A stretch of 64,000 nucleotides of DNA from Aristolochia californica (taxonomy: Eukaryota > Streptophyta > Magnoliopsida > Piperales > Aristolochiaceae), in assembly GCA_029961685.1 (NCBI GenBank), contig JARWKL010000004.1:19466348-19530347 (forward strand), read 5' to 3'. The position numbers were made by a program, and so were the translations under genes. The stretch's first letter is position 1; the number at the start of each line of letters is the position of its first letter. A model generated the notes under the pieces. It did not search any database. It worked only from the letters and a program-made list of their open reading frames with translations, and was not told where the DNA came from. Below, piece by piece: positions 34,601-50,600 of the stretch.

Positions 34601-37600
34601 CCAATCCATAACTCATTTCTTAAAAAATATTGCCCGTTATGCATGATAAATCACTTTACAATCATCTATGATTGTTAGATCAACTTTTTGTAAATGGGCA
34701 AAACAATGGCTTGTTTGACTCGGGTAAATATCTCACTGCACGTTCACTTGAGAATTTAATGAGCATTTGTTACTCTCTTTAAGAAATTTGGGACCATAGA
34801 TCATTTGAAACTTTAACATATTTCAAGCATGCATATCTATTTTTAAAAACAGTGTAAAAGAATTCTCTTTCTTATAAAATTCCAAGCAATTAGGATTGAA
34901 CTAGTGGAATTTCAAAAACTATGATAACAAAACCATTGTGTCCATTTGTGGTGTGTGAATAAATTTTATTTACTTACATTTGGTATTGTTTTATATTTTT
35001 TCCATACGTCAACTTTAAAATTTTCATTTTGTTGTGATCTGTTTGTTTTAAATTTTTTCTGTACGTAATCTCTAAATTTTTTATTTTGTTGTGATCTGTT
35101 TACGTTTTTTGTTTATGGGATGAAGGGAGAGCGAAAACTCTATGTTTTTATTTAAGAAAAAAGTATACATCTAAAATGAAAAAGTTTAGAGAGGGATAAT
35201 TCCAAAGAGTATCTGTAATTTTTAGGGATTGTAAACTCTTTTTAGTTTTTATAAATTAGGTTTTGATATCGACGAGGAAAAGGAGGAGGTGGGGGATTTT
35301 TAACTGTGTGTTTACTCCAATCCATTACTCATTTCTTACAAAAATATAGCCCGTTACGCATGATAAATAACTTTACAATCTTCTATGAATTTTAGGTCAT
35401 CATTTATAAATGGGAAAAATAAGGGCTTCTTTGAGTCGGATAAATATCCCATAGCACATTCACTTGAAAATTTAACGAGCGTTTGTTATTCTCTTTAAAA
35501 GGATAGGATCCATAGGTCATTTGCATCTTTAACATGTTTCAAGCATTCATATCAATTTTAAAAAAATGCGTAGAAGAAATCTCTTTCTTATAAAATTCCA
35601 AGTTATTAGGGTTCAACTAGTGGAATTTCCTAAACTTGGATAACAAAAATTTTGTAATCATTTGTGGTGTGTGAGTAATTTTTTTTTACTTAAATTTTTT
35701 ATTCTTTAAAAAAAGTTTCGTGCATAAACTCTAAAATTTTCATTTTGTTGTGAACTATTTTCCTTTTTTTTTTACTAGATGAAGGGAGAGCGAAATCTCA
35801 AACTTTTGATTTAAGAAAAAAGTATACATTCTAAATGGAAATGCACAATGCTCAAATGTAGAATGAGATAATTCCAAAGAGTGTCTATATTTTTTAGGGA
35901 TTTTAAACTCTTTTTAGTTTTTATATATTAGGTTTTACAATCGTCGGGAAAAAGGGGGTAGTGGGGGATTTTTAAGTGAGTGTTGACTCCCATTCCATAA
36001 GTAATTTCTTACAAAAATATTGCCCGTTACGCATGATAAATCACTTTACAATCATCTATGATTGTTAGGTCACCTTTTTGTAAATAAACAAAATAATGGC
36101 TTGTTTGACTCGGGTAAATATCCAACCACATGTTGACTTTAGAATTTAATGAGCGTTTATTATTCTCTTTAAGAGGCTTGGATCCATAGGTCATTTACAT
36201 CTTTAAAATGTTTCAAGCATGTACATCAATTTTTAAAACATGTGTAGAAGAAATCTCTTTCTTATAAAATTCCAATCTATTAGGGTTGAACTAGTGGAAT
36301 TTCCCAAACTTGGGGAAAAAAGCTTTTGTGTTCCCTTGTGGTGTATGAATAAATTTTATTTACTTACATTTGTTATTGTTTTAATTTTTTCAATACGTTA
36401 ACTCTAAAATTTTCTTTTTGTTGTGATATGTTTGCCTTTTTTGTTTACGGGATGAAGGGAGAGCGAAAACACAAAGTTTGATTTATGAAAAAAGTATACA
36501 TCTAAAATGGAAATACACATTGCACAAATGTAGAGAGAGATAATTCCCAAGAGTGTCTGTAATTTTTAGGGATTGTAAACTCTTTTTAGTTTTTATATAT
36601 TAGATTTTGCAATCGTCGGGGAAAAGGAGGATGCGGGGGATTTTTAGCAAAGTATTGACATCCTATCCATAACTCATTTCTTACAAAAATATAGCCCGTT
36701 ACGCATGATAAATTATTTTACAATTATTTATGATTGTTAGGTCAGCTTTTTGTAAATGGGCAAAATAATGCTTGTTTGACTCGAGTAAATATCCCACCGC
36801 ATGTTCACTTGAGAATTTAATGAGTGTTTGTTATTGTCTTTAAAAGGTTTGGATCCATAGGTCATTTGCATATTTAACATGTTTCAAGCATGCCTATCCA
36901 TTTTTAAAACATGTGTAGAAGAAATCTCTTTCTTATAAAATTCCAAGCTATTAGGGTTGAACTAGTGGAATTTCCAAAACTTAGATAACAAAACCTTTGT
37001 GTGCATTTGTGGTGTGTGAATAAATTTTATATACTTAAAATTTTTATTGTTTTAAATTTTTTCCATACGTAAACTCTAAAATTTTCATTTTGTTGTGATT
37101 TATTTGCCTTATTTTTTTACAGGATGAAGGGTGAGTGAAAACACAAAGTTTGATTTAAGAAAAAAGTATACATCTAAAACGGAAATGCTGAGTGAAAAAA
37201 GGTAGAGAAAGATAATTCCAAAGAGTGTCTGTAATTTTTAGGGATTGTAAACTTTTTTTAGTTTTTATATATTAGGTTTTGCAAACGTCGGAGAAAAAGA
37301 GGAGGCAGGGGATTTTTAACTGAGTGTGACTCCCATTCCATAAGTCATTTCTTACAATAATATAGCCCGTTATGCATGATAAATAAATTTACAATCATCT
37401 ATGATTGTTAGGTCAGATTTTTGTTAATGGGCAAAATAATGGTTTCCTTGACTCGGGTAAATATCCCACGATAATTTAATGAGCATTTGTTATTCTCTTT
37501 AAAAGGTTTGGATCCATAGGTCATTTGCATCTTTAGCATGTTTCAAGCATTCATATCCATTTTTAAAACATGTGTAGAAGAAATCCTTTTCTGATAAAAT

Positions 37601-40600
37601 TCCAAGCTATTTGGATTGAACTAGTGGAATTTCCCAAACTTGGATAACAAAACTTTTGTGTTCATATGTGGTGTGTGAAAAAATTTTCTTTACTTAAAAT
37701 TGTTATTGTTTTAAATTTTTTCGACAAATAAACTCTAAAATTTTCATTTTGTTACGATCTATTTGACTTTTTTGTTTGCGGGAGTTGGAAAGCTCAAAGT
37801 TTTGATTTAAGAAAAAAGTACACATCTAAAATGGAAATTCACAATAGACAAATCTTGAGAGAGATAATTCAAAAGAGTGTCTGTAATTTTTAGAGATAGT
37901 AAAACTCTTTTTAGTTTTTATATATTAGGTTTTGCAATCATCGAGGAAACGGGGGAGGTGGGGGATTTTTAACTGAGTGTTGATACCCTATCCATTACTC
38001 ATTTCTTAGAATAATATAGCCCGTTATGCATGATAAATCACTTTACAATCATCTATGATTGTTAGGTCAACTTTTTGTAAATGGGCAAATTAATGGCTTG
38101 ATTGACTCAGGTAAATATCCCACCGCGTGTTCACTTGAGAATTTAATGAGCTTTTGTTATTCTCTTTAGGAGGTTTGGATCCATAGGTCCATTTCATCTT
38201 TAACATATTTCAAGTATGCATATCCATTTCTAAAACATGTGTAGAAGAAATCTCTTTCTTATAAAATTCTAAGCTATTAGGGTTGAACTAGTGGAATTTC
38301 CAACACTTGGATAACAAAACCTTTGTGTGCATTTGTGGTGTGTGAATAAATTTTCTTTACTTACATTTGTTATTTTTTTTAATTTTTTCCATACATAAAC
38401 TCTAAAATTTTCATTTTGTTGTGATCTGTTTATGTTTTTTGTTTATGGGATGAAGGGAGAGAGAAAACTCAAAGTTTTGATTTAAGAAAAAAGTTTACAT
38501 CTAAAATGGAAATGCACAATGAAAAAATGTAGAGAGTGATAATGCCAAAGAGTATATGTAATTTTTAGGGATTGTAAACTCTTTTTAGTTTTTATAAATT
38601 AGGTTTTGCAATCGTCGAGGTAAAGAGGGAGGCGGGCGATTTTTAACTGAGTGTTTACTCCAATCCATAACTCATTTCTTACAAAAATATAGCCCGTTAC
38701 GCATGTTAAATCAATTTCCAATCATCTATGAATTTTAGGTCATCTTTTGTAAATGGGAAAAATAAGGGCTTATTTGACTCGGGTAAATATCCCACACCAC
38801 GTTCACTTGAGAATTTAATGAGCGTTTGTTATTCTCTTTAAAAGGTGTGGATCCGTAGGTCATTTGCATCTTTAACATGTTTCAAGCAATCATATCCATT
38901 TTTAAAACATGCATATAGGAAATATCTTTCTTATAAAATTCCAAGTTGTTAGGGTTGAACTAGTGGAATTTCCCAAACTTGGATAACAAAACTTTTGAAA
39001 TCATTTGTGGTGTGTGAATAAATTTTCTTCACTTACATATGTTATAGTTTTAAATTTTTTCCATACAAAAAATCTATATTTTCATTTTGTAGTGATCTAT
39101 TTTCCCTTTTTTTTACTGGATGAAAGGAGAGCTAAAACTTAAAATTTTTATTTAAGAAAAAAGTATACATCTACATTGGAAATGCACAATGCACAAACAT
39201 AAAGAGAGATAATTCCAAAGAGTGTCTGTAATTTTTTGGGATTGTAAACTCTTTTTAGTTTTTATATATTAGGTTTTGCAATCGTCGGGGAAAAGGGGGA
39301 GGCAGAGGATTTTTAACAGAGTGTTGATTCCCAATCCATAAGTCATTTCTTACAAAAATATAGCTCGTTACGCATGATAAATCACTTTACAATCGTCTAC
39401 GATTGTTTGGTCAAGTTTTAGTAAATAAGCAAAATAATGGCTTGTTTGACTCGGATAAATATCCCACCGCACGTTCACTTGAGAATTTAATGAGATTTTA
39501 TTATTCTCATTAAAAGGTTAGGATCCATAGGTCATTTTCATCTTTGACTTGTTTCAAGCATACATATCCATTTTTAAAACATGTGTAGAAGAAATCTCTT
39601 TCATATAAAATTCCAAGTTATTAGGGTTGAACTAGTAGAATTTCTAAAACATGGATAACAAAACTTTTGTAATCATTTTTGGTGTGTGAATAAATTTTCT
39701 TAACTTACATTTGTTATCGTTATAAATTTTTTCCATACATAAATTCTAAAATTTTCATTTTGTTGTGATCTATTTTCCTTTTTGTTTATGGGATGAAGGG
39801 AGAGCGAAAACTCAAAGTTTTGATTTAAGAAAAAAGTATAAATCTAAAATGGAAATGCACAATGCAGAAATGTAGAGAGAGATAATTCCAAAGAGTGTCT
39901 GTAATTTTTAGGGATTGTAAATTTTTTTTAGTTTTTACATGTTATGTTTTGCATTCGTTGGGGAAAAGGGGGAGGCGGGGGATTTTTAATAGAGCGTTGA
40001 CTGCCAATCCATAAGTCATGTCTTACAAAAATATAGCCCGTTACGCATGATAAATTACTTTAAAATCATCTATGATTGTTAGGTCAGCTTTTTGTAAACT
40101 CGAGTAAATATCCCACCACACATTCACATGAAAATTTATTTGAGAGTTTTTTATTCACTTTAAAAGGTTTGGATCCATAGGTCATTTGCATCTTTAACAT
40201 GTTTCAAACATGCTTATCCATTTTTAAAAAATGTGTAGAAGAAATCTCTTTCTTATAAAAACGAAAGCTATTAGGGTTCATCAAGTGTCATTTCCCAAAC
40301 TTTGATAACAAAACTTTTGTGTTCATTTGTGGTGTGTGGATAAATTTTCTTTAGTTACATTTTTTATTTTTTTCCATACATCAACTCTAAAATTTTCATT
40401 TGTTGTGATCTATTTGCCTTTTAGTCTACTGGATGAAGGGAGAGTGAAAACTCAAATTTTTTATTTAATAAAAAACTACACATCTAAAATTGAAATGTAC
40501 AACACAAAAATTTAGAGTGAGATAAGTCCAAAGAGTGTCTATAATTTTTATGGATTGTAAAAAACTCTTTTTAGTTTTTATTTATTAGGTTTTACAATCA

Positions 40601-41664
40601 TCGGGAAAAAGGGGGAGGCGGGGGATTTTTAACTGAGTGTTGACTCCCAATCCATAAGTAATTTCTTACAAAAATATTGCCCGTTACACATGATAAATCA
40701 CTTTACAATCATCTACGATTGTTAGGTCAGCTTTTTATAAATGGGCAAAATAATGGCTTTTTTTACTCGGGTAAATATTCCATCACACGTTCACTTGAGA
40801 ATTTAATGAGCGTTTATTATTCTCTTTAAAAGTTTTGGATCCATAGGTCATTTGCATCTTTAACATGTTTCAAGCATGCATATCAATTTTTAAAACATGT
40901 GTAGATGAAATCTCTTTCTTATAAAATTCCAAGCTATTAGGGTTTAACCAGTGGAATTTCCCAAACTTGGATAGCAAAACTTTTGTGTTTGTTTGTGGTT
41001 TGTGAATAAATTTTATTTACTTACATTAGTTATTGTTTAAAAATTTTTCCATACATAAACTCTTCAATTTTCTTTTTGTTGTGATCTATTTTCCTTTTTT
41101 TTTACGGGATGAAGGGAGAGCGAAAAATTCAAAGTTTTGATTTAAGAAAAAAGTATACATCTAAAATGGAAATGCACAATGCACAAATGTTGAGAGTGAT
41201 AATTCCAAAGAGTGTCTGTAATTTTTAAGGATTGTAAACTCGTTTTAGATTTTATATATTAGGTTTTGCAGTCATCGGGGAAAAGGGGCAGGCGGGGGAT
41301 TTTTAACTGAGTGTTTACTCTCAATCCATAAGTCATTTCTTACAAAAATATAGCCCGTTACGCATAATAAATCACTTTACAATCATCTATGATTGTTAGG
41401 TCAGATTTTTGTAAAAGGACAAAATAATGGCTTGTTTGACTCGAGTAAATATTCCTCTGCATGTTCACTTGAGAACTTAATGTGTGTTTGTTATTCTCTT
41501 TAAAAGGTTTGGATCCATAGGTCATTTTCATCTTTAGCATGTTTCAAGAATGCATATCCATTTTTAAAACATGTATAGAACAAATCTCTTTCTTCTAAAA
41601 TTCAAAGGTATTAGAGTTCGACTAGTGTCATTTCCCAAACTTTGATAACAAAACTTTTGTATAC

Positions 41665-41690
41665 ATTTGTTGAGTGCGAATCATCGGGGA
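41665..41690 (+). repeat. Sat2A deletion junction (~265 bp missing)
   Basis: TTTGTTGAGTGCGAA is joined to TCATCGGGGAAAAGG, removing the block that normally runs from the GTGTGAATAAA word to AGGTTTTGCAA. Anchor spacing is about 406 bp. Confidence 0.8.
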
Positions 41691-44600
41691 AAAGGGGAAG
41701 GCGGGGGATTTTTAACTGAGTGTTGTCTCCCAATCCATAAGTCATTTCTTACAAAAATTTAGTCCGTTACGCATGACAAATCTCTTTACAATCATCTATG
41801 ATTGTTAGGTGAGCTTTTTGTAAATGGGCAAAATAATGGCTTGTTTGACTCAGGTAAATATCCCACCACACGTTCACACGAGAATTTAATGAGCGTTTGT
41901 TATTCTCTTTTAATTTGTTTGGATCCATAGGTCATTTGAATCTTTAACAAGTTTCAAGCATGCATATCCATTTTTAAAACATTTGTAGAAAAAATCTCTT
42001 TCTTATAAAATACCAAGCTATTAGGGTTGAACTAGTGGAATTTCCAAAACTTAGATAACAAAACTTTTGTTTTCATTTGTGGTGTGTGAATAAATTTTCT
42101 TTAATTACATTTGTTATTTTTTAAAATTTTTTCCATATGTAAACTCTCAAATTTTCATTTTGTTGTGATCTATTTTCCTTTTTTTTTATAGGATGAAGGG
42201 AGAGTGAAAACTCAAAGTTTTGATTTAAGAAAAAAGTATACATATAAAATGGAAATGCACAATGCACAAATTTAGGGAGAGATAATTCCAAAGAGTGTCT
42301 GTAATATTTAAGGGTTGTAAAAACTTTTTAGTTTTTATATATTAGGTTTTACAATCGTCGGGGAAAAGGGGGAGGCGGGGGATTTTTAACTGAGTGTTGA
42401 CTCCCAATCCATAAGTCATTTCCTACAAAAATATAGCTCATTACGGATGATAAATCACTTTACAATCATCTACGATTTTTAGGACAACTAATTGTAAATG
42501 GGAAAAGTAATGGTTTCTTTTACTCGGGTAAATATCCCATCGCATGTTCACTTGAGAATTTAATGAGCATTTATTATTCTATTTGAAAGTTTTGGATCCA
42601 TAGGTCTTTTGCATCTTTTACATGTTTCAAGCATGCATATCAATTTTTAAAACATTTGTAGAAGAAATCTCTTTCTGATGAAATTCCAAGCGATTAGGGT
42701 TGAACTAGTGGAATTTCCCAAACTTGGATTACAAAAATTGTGTTCATTTGTGGTGTGTGAATAAATTTTCTTTACTTACATTAGTCATTGTTTTAATTTT
42801 TTTTATACATAAACTGTACAATTTTCTTTTTGTTGTGATCTATTTTCCTTTTTTTTTTTACGAGATGAAGGTAGTACGAAAAATCAAAGTTTTGGTTTAA
42901 GAAAAAAGTATACATCTAAAATGGAAATGCACAATGAAAAAATGTAGAGACAGGTAATTCCAAAGTGTGTCTATAATTTTTAGGGTTTGTAAACTTTTTT
43001 TAGTTTTTAGATATTACGTTTTGCAATCGTCAGGGAAAAGGGGGAAATGGGAGATTTTTAATTGAGTGCTGACTTCCAATCCATAAGTCCTTTCTTATAA
43101 AAATATAGCCCATTACGCATGATAAATTACTTTACAATCATCTATGATTGTTAGGTTAGCTTTTTGTAAATGGGCAAAATAATGGCTTGTTTGACTCGAG
43201 TAAATATACGACCGCATGTTCAATTGAGAATTTAATTAGCTTTTATTATTCTCGTTAAAAGGTTTGGATCTATAGGTCATTTGCATCTTTAACATGTTCA
43301 AGAATGCATATCCATTTTAAAAACGTGTAGAAGAAATATCTTTCTTATAAAATTCAAAGCTAGTAGGGTTCAACTAGTGTTATTTACCAAACTTTGCTAC
43401 CAAAACTTTTGTGTTCATTTGTGGTGTGTAAATAAATTTTCTTTAGTTACATTTTTTATTGTTTTAAATTTTTTCCATAAATACTCTTAAATTTTCATTT
43501 TGTTGTGATCTATTTTTCTTTTTTGTCTACGGGATGAAGGGAGAGCGAAAACTCAAAGTTTTGATTTAAGAAAAAATTATACATCTAAATTGGAAATGTA
43601 CAATGCACTAACGTAGAGAGAGATAATTTCAAAAAGTGTCTGTAATATTTTGGTATTGTAAACTCTTTTTAGTTTTTATATATTGGGTTTTGCAGTCATC
43701 AGAGAAAAGGGGGTGGCAGAGGATTTTTAATTGAGTGTTGACTCCCAATCCATAAGTCATTTCTTACAAAAATATAGCCCGTTATGCATGATAAATCACT
43801 TTACAATCATCTATGATTGTTAGGTCAACTTTTTGTTAATGGGCAAAAAAATGGCTTGTTTGACTCGGGTAAATATCCCACCGCACGTTCACTTGAGAAT
43901 TTATTGAGTGTTTGTTATTATCTTTAAATGGTTTGGATCCATAAGTCATTTACATCTTTAACATTTTTCAAACATGCATATCCATTTTTAAAACATGTGT
44001 AGAAGAAATCTCTTTCATATAAAATTCCAAGCTATTACGGTTGAACTAGTGGAATTTCCAAAAATTGGATAATAAAACTTTTTTGTTCATTTTTGTTGTG
44101 TGAATAAATTTTCTTAACTAACATTTGTTATTGGTTTAAATTTTTTCCATAAATAAATTCTTAAATTTTTATTTTGTTGTGATATATTTGCCTTTTTTTA
44201 GGGGATGAAGGGAGAGCGAAAACTCAAAGTTTTGATTTAAGAAAAAATATAAATTTAAAATGGAAATGCACAATGAACAAATGTAGAGAGAGATTATTCC
44301 AAAGAGTGTCTGTAATTTTTAGGGATTGTAAACTGTTTTTAGTTTTTATATATTCAGTTTTGCAATCGTTGGGGGAAAAGGGGGAGGCGAGGTATTTTTA
44401 GTTGAGTGTTGACTCCCAATCCATAAGTCATTTCTTACAAAAATATAGCCCATTATGCATGATAAATCACTTTAGAATCACCTATGATTGTTAGGTCAAC
44501 TTTTTGTAAATGGCAAAATAATGGCTTGTTTGACTTGGAAAAATATCCCATCACACATTCACTTGAGAATTTAATGTGAGTTTTTTATTCTCATTTAAAA

Positions 44601-47600
44601 GGTTTGGATCCATAGGTTATTTGCATCTTTAACATGTTTCAAGCATGCGTATCCACTTTTAAAACATGTGAAGAAGAAACCTGTTTCTTATAAAATTTCA
44701 AGCTATTAGGGTTACTAGTGGAATTTCACCAACTTGGATAACAAAACTTTTGTGTTCATTTTTGGTGTGTGAATAAATTTTCTTTACTTACATTTGTTAT
44801 TGTTTTAAATTTTTTCCACACATAAATTTAAATTTTTAATTTTTTTGTGATATATTTGCCATTTTATTTACGGGAAGAAGGGAGAGCGAAAATTCAAAGT
44901 TTTTATTTAAGAAAAAAATATACATCTAAAATGGAAATGCACATTGCACAAATGTAGAAAGAGATAATTCCAAAGAGTGTTTGTAATTTTTAGGGATTGT
45001 AAACACTTTTTAGTTTTTATATACTAGGTTTTGCAATCGTCGGGGAAAAGGGGGAGGCGGGGGATTTTTAACTAAGTGTTGACTCCCAATCCATAAGTTA
45101 TTTCTTACAAAAATATAGCCCGTTATGCATGATAAATCACTTTACAATCATCTATGATTGTTATGTCAGCTTTGTAAATGGGCAAAATAATGGCTTGTTT
45201 GACACAGGTAAATATCCTATTGCACGTTCATTTGAGAATTTAATAAACATTTTTTATTCTCTTTAAAAGGTTTGAATCCTTAAGTCATTTGAAATTTTAA
45301 CATTTTTCATGCATGCATATCAATTTTTAAAACATGTGTAGAAGAAATCTCTTTCTTATAAAATTCCAAGCTATTAGGGTTGAACTAGTGGAATTTCCCA
45401 AACTTCGATAAAAAATTTTTTTGTTGATTTGTGGTGTGTGAATAAATTTTCTTTACTAACGTTTGTTATTGTTTTAAATATTTTCCGTACTTAAACTCTA
45501 AAATTTTCATTTTGTTGTGATCTATTTGCCTTGTGTTTATGGGATGAAGGGAGAGCGAAAATTCAAAGTTTTATTTTAAGAAAAAATACTTCTTCTAAAA
45601 TGGAAATTCACAAAGCACAAATGTAGAGAGGGATAATTCCAAAGAGTGTCTGTGGTTTTTAGGGATTGTTAACTCTTTTTATTTTTTATAAATTAGGTTT
45701 TACAATCGTCGGGGAAAAGGGGGAGGCGGGGGATTTTTAACTGAGTGTTGACACCCAATCATGAAGTCATTTCTTAACAAAATATAGCCCGTTATGCATG
45801 ATAAATCTCCTTACAATCATCTATGTTTGTTAGGTCAGCTTTTTGTAAATTGGCAAAATAATGGGTTGCTTGACTTGTGTAAATATCCCATCGCACATTC
45901 AGTTTAGAATTTAATGAGCGTTTGTAATTCTCTTTAAAAGGTTTGGATTCGTAGGTCATTTGCATCTTTAACATGTTTCGAGCATGCATATCCATTTAAA
46001 AACGTGTAGAAGAAATCTCTTTCTTATATAATTTCAATCTTTTAGAGTTGAAATAGTGAAATTTCCCAATCTTGGGCAACAAAACTTTTGTGTTCATTTG
46101 TGGTGTGTGAATAAATTTTCTTTAGTTACATTTGTTATTGTTTTAAATTTTTTCCATACATAAACTCTAAAATTTTCATTTTGTAGTGATCTATTTGCCT
46201 TTTTTGTTTACGGGAAAAAGGCAGAGCCAAAACTAGAAGTTTTGTTTTAAGGAAAAAGTATACATCTTAAATGGAAATTCACAATGCACAAATGTAGAGA
46301 GAGATCATTCCAAAGAGTGTCTGTAATTTTTGGGGATTGTAAACTCTTTTTAGTTTTTATATATTAGGTTTTGCAAGCACCGGGGAAAAGGGGCAGCGGG
46401 GGATTTTTAACTGAGTGTTGACTCCCAATCCATATATCATTTCTTATAATAATATTGCCCATTTTATTTGATAAATCACTTTCCAATCATCTATGAGTGT
46501 TAGGTCAACATTTTGTAAAAGGGCAAAATAATGGCTTTTTTGACTCGGGTAAATATACCACCTTACGTTCACTTGTGAGCTTAATGAGCGTTTTTTATTC
46601 TATTTAAAAGATTTGGATCCATAGGTCATTTGCATTTTAAACATTTTTCAAGCATGCATTTCCATTTTTAAAACATGTGTAGAAGAAATCTCGTTCTTAT
46701 AAAATTCCGATCTATTAGGGTTGAACTAATGGAATTTCCCAAACTTGGATACATTTTTTTTTTCATTCCTGGTGTGTGAATAAATTTTCTTTACTAACAT
46801 TTGTTATTGTTTTAAATTTCTTCAAAACATAAACTCTAAAATTTTCATTTTGTTGTGATCTATTTGCCTTTTTTGTCTACGGGATCAAAGGAGAGCGAAA
46901 ACTCAAAGTTTTAATTTAAGAAAAAATATACATCTAAAATGGAAATGCACAATGCACGAATGTAGAGAGAGATAATTCTAAAGAGTGACTGTAATTTTTA
47001 GGGATTGTAAACTTTTTTTAGTTTTTATATATGAGGGTTTGCAATCGTCGGGGAAAAGGGTGAGGTGGGGGATTTTTAACTGAGTGCTGACTCCCAATCC
47101 ATAAGTCATTTGTTACAAAAATAAAGTCCGTTATGCATGATAAATCACTTTACAATCATCTATAATTGTAAGGTCAGCGTTTTGTAAATGGGCAAAATAA
47201 TGGGTTGTTTGACTTGGGTAAATATCCCATCACACGTTCACTTTAGAATTTAATGAGAGTTTGTTATTCTCTTTAAAAGGTTTGCATCTGTAGGTCATTT
47301 GCATCTTTAACATGTTTCAAGCATACATATCCAATTTTAAAACATGTGTAGAAGAAATCTCTTTCTTATATAATTCCAATCTATTAGAGTTGAACTAGAG
47401 GAATTTCCCAAACTTGGATAAAAAAACTTTTGTGTTCATTTGTGGTGTGTTAATAAATTTTCTTTACATACATTTGTTATTGTTTTAAATTTTTTCCATA
47501 CATAAACTCTAAATTTTTTATTTTGTTGTGATCTATTATCCTTTTTTTTTTACGGGATGAAGGGAGAGTGAAAACTCAAAGTTTTGATTTAAGAAAAAAG

Positions 47601-50600
47601 TATACGTCTAAAATGGAAATGCACAATGCACAAATTTAGAGAGAGATAATTCCAAATAGTGTCTGTAATTTTTAAGGGTTGTAAACACTTTTTAAGTTTT
47701 TATACATTAGGTTTTACAATCGTCGGGGAAAAGGGGGAGGCTGGGGATTTTTAACTGAGTGTTGACTCTCAATCCATAAGTCATTTCTTACAAAAATATA
47801 GCCTGTTACGCATGATAAATCACTTTACAATCATCTACGACTGTTAGGTCAGCTTATTGTAAATGGGCAAAATAATGGCTTCTTTTACTCGGGTAAATAT
47901 CCCACTACACGTTCACTTGAGAATTTATTGAGCGTTTTTTATCCTATTTAAATGGTTTGGATCCATAGGTCATTTGCATCTTTTACATAGCATGCAAGTC
48001 CATTTTTAAAACATGTGTAGAAGAAATCTCTTTCTTATAAAATTCCAAGCGATTAGGGTTGAACTAGTGGAATTTCCCAAACTTGGATTAAAAAACTTTT
48101 GTGTTCATTTGTGGTGTGTTAATAAATTTTCTTTACTTTCATTAGTTATTGTTATAAATATTTTCTATACATAAACTCTACAATTTTATTTCTATTGTGA
48201 GCTATTTTCCTTTTTTTTTATGGGATGAAGGTAGAGCGAAAACGCAAACTTTTGATTTAAGAAAAATTTATACATCTAAAATAGAAATGCACAATGCGCA
48301 AATATAGAGAGAGATAATTCCAAAGAATGTCTGTAATTTTTAGGGACTGTAAACTCTTTTTAGTTTTTTATATATTAGGTTTCTCAATTGTCGGGGAATA
48401 GGGGGAGGCGGGAGATTTTTAACTGAGTGCTAAGTCCTAATCCATAAGTCGTATCTTACAAAAATGTTGCGCATGATAAATCACTTAAAAATCATCTATG
48501 ATTGTTAGGTCAGCTTTTTGTCAATGGGTAAAATAATGGCTTGTTTGACTCGAGTAAATATACGACCGCATGTTCACTTGAGAATTTAATGAGCGTTTGT
48601 TATTCTCTACGAAAGGTTTGGATCCATAGGTCATTTGCATCTTTAACATGTTTCAAGAATGCATATGCATTTTTAAAACATGTGTAGAAGAAATCTCTTT
48701 GTTATAAAATTCAAAGCTATTAGGGTTCAACTAGTGTCATTTCCCAGACTTTGCTAGCAAAACTTTTGTGTTCATTTGTGGTGTGTGAATAAATTTTATT
48801 TAGTTAAATTTTTTATTGTTGTAAATGTTTTCCATAAATACTCTAAAATTTTCATTTTGTTGTGATTTATTTGCCTTTTTTTTTCTATGGGATGAAGGGA
48901 GAGCGAAAACTCCAAGTTTTGATTTAAGAAAAAAACTATACATCTATAATTGAAATTCACATTGCACAAATGTAGAGAGAGATAATTCCAAAGAGTGTCT
49001 ATAATTTTTAGGGATCGTAAATAACTCTTTTTTTTTTATATATTAGGTTTTACAATCGTCAGGGAAAAGGGGGAGGCAGGGGATTTTTAACTGAGCGTTG
49101 AGTCATAATCCATAAGTCATTTATTACAAAAATATAGTCTATTACACATGGTAAATCACTTTACAATCATCTATGATGGTTAGGTCAACTTTTTTATAAA
49201 TGGGCAAAATAATGGCTTGTTTTATTCGGGTAAATATCCCACCACACGTTCACTTGAGAATTTGATGAGCGTTTGTTATTCTGGTTAAAAGGTTTGGATC
49301 CATTGGTCATTTCCATCTTTAACATGTTTCAAGCATGCATATCCATTTTAAAACATTTTTAGCAGAAATATCTTTCTTATAAAACACCAAGCTATAATGG
49401 TTGAACTAGTTGAATTTCCCAAACTTGGATAAGAAAACTTTTGTGTTCATTTGTGGTGTGTGAATAAATTTTTTTTACTTCCATTTGTTATTGTTTTAAA
49501 TTTTTTCCATACATAAACACTAAAATTTTCATTTTGTTGTGATCTTTTTTCCTTTTTTTTTATGGGATGAAGGGAGAGCGAAAACTCAAAGTTTTGATTT
49601 AAGAAAAAAGTATACATATAAAATAAAAATGCACAATGCACAAACGTAGAGAGAGATAATTCCCAAGAGTGTTTATAATATTTAGGGATTGTAAACTCTT
49701 TTTAGCTTTTATATATTAGGTTTTGCAATCGTCTGGGAAAAGGGGGAAGCCGGGGATTTTTATCTGACTATTGACTCCCAATCCATTAGTCATTTCTTAC
49801 GAAAATATAGCTTTTTACGCATGATAAATAAGTTTGAAATCAACTATGATTGTTAGGTCAGCTTTTTGTAAACAGGCAAAATAATGGCTTGTGTGTCTTG
49901 GGTAAATATCCCACCGCACGTTCACTTGAGAATTTAATGAGCATTTGTTTTTCTCTTTTAAAATGTTTGAATTTGTAGGTCATTTTCAAGCATGCATATC
50001 CATTTTTAAAACATGTGTGGAAGAAATCTCTTCCTTGTAAAATTTCAAGCTACTTTGGTTGAACTAGTGGAATTTCCCAAACCTGGATAAAAAAACTTTT
50101 ATGATCATTTTTGGTGTGTGAAAATTTTTTCTTTACTTACATTTATTATTGTTTAAATTTTTTTTCATACATAAACTCTCAAGTTTTCAATTGTTTGTGA
50201 CCTATTTGCCTTTTTTGTTTACGGGAAGAAGGGAGAGAGAAAACTGAAAGTTTTGATTTAAGAAAAAAAGATACATCTAAAAATGAAATGCACAATGCAC
50301 AAAGGTAGAAAGAGATAATTCCAAAGATTTTCTGTAATTTTTAGGATTGTAAGCTCTTTTTAGTTTTTATATATTAGGTTTTGTAGTCGCCAGGGAAAAG
50401 GGGGAGGCGGGGGATTTTTAACAAAATGTTGACTCCCAATCCATAAGTCATTTCTTACAAAAATATAGCCCGTTACGCATGATAAATCACTTTACAATCA
50501 TCTATGATTCTTAGGTCAACTTTTTGTAAATGGGCAAATAAATGGCTTGTTTGACTCGAGTAAATATCTCTCCGCACATTCACTTGAGAATTTATTGAGC

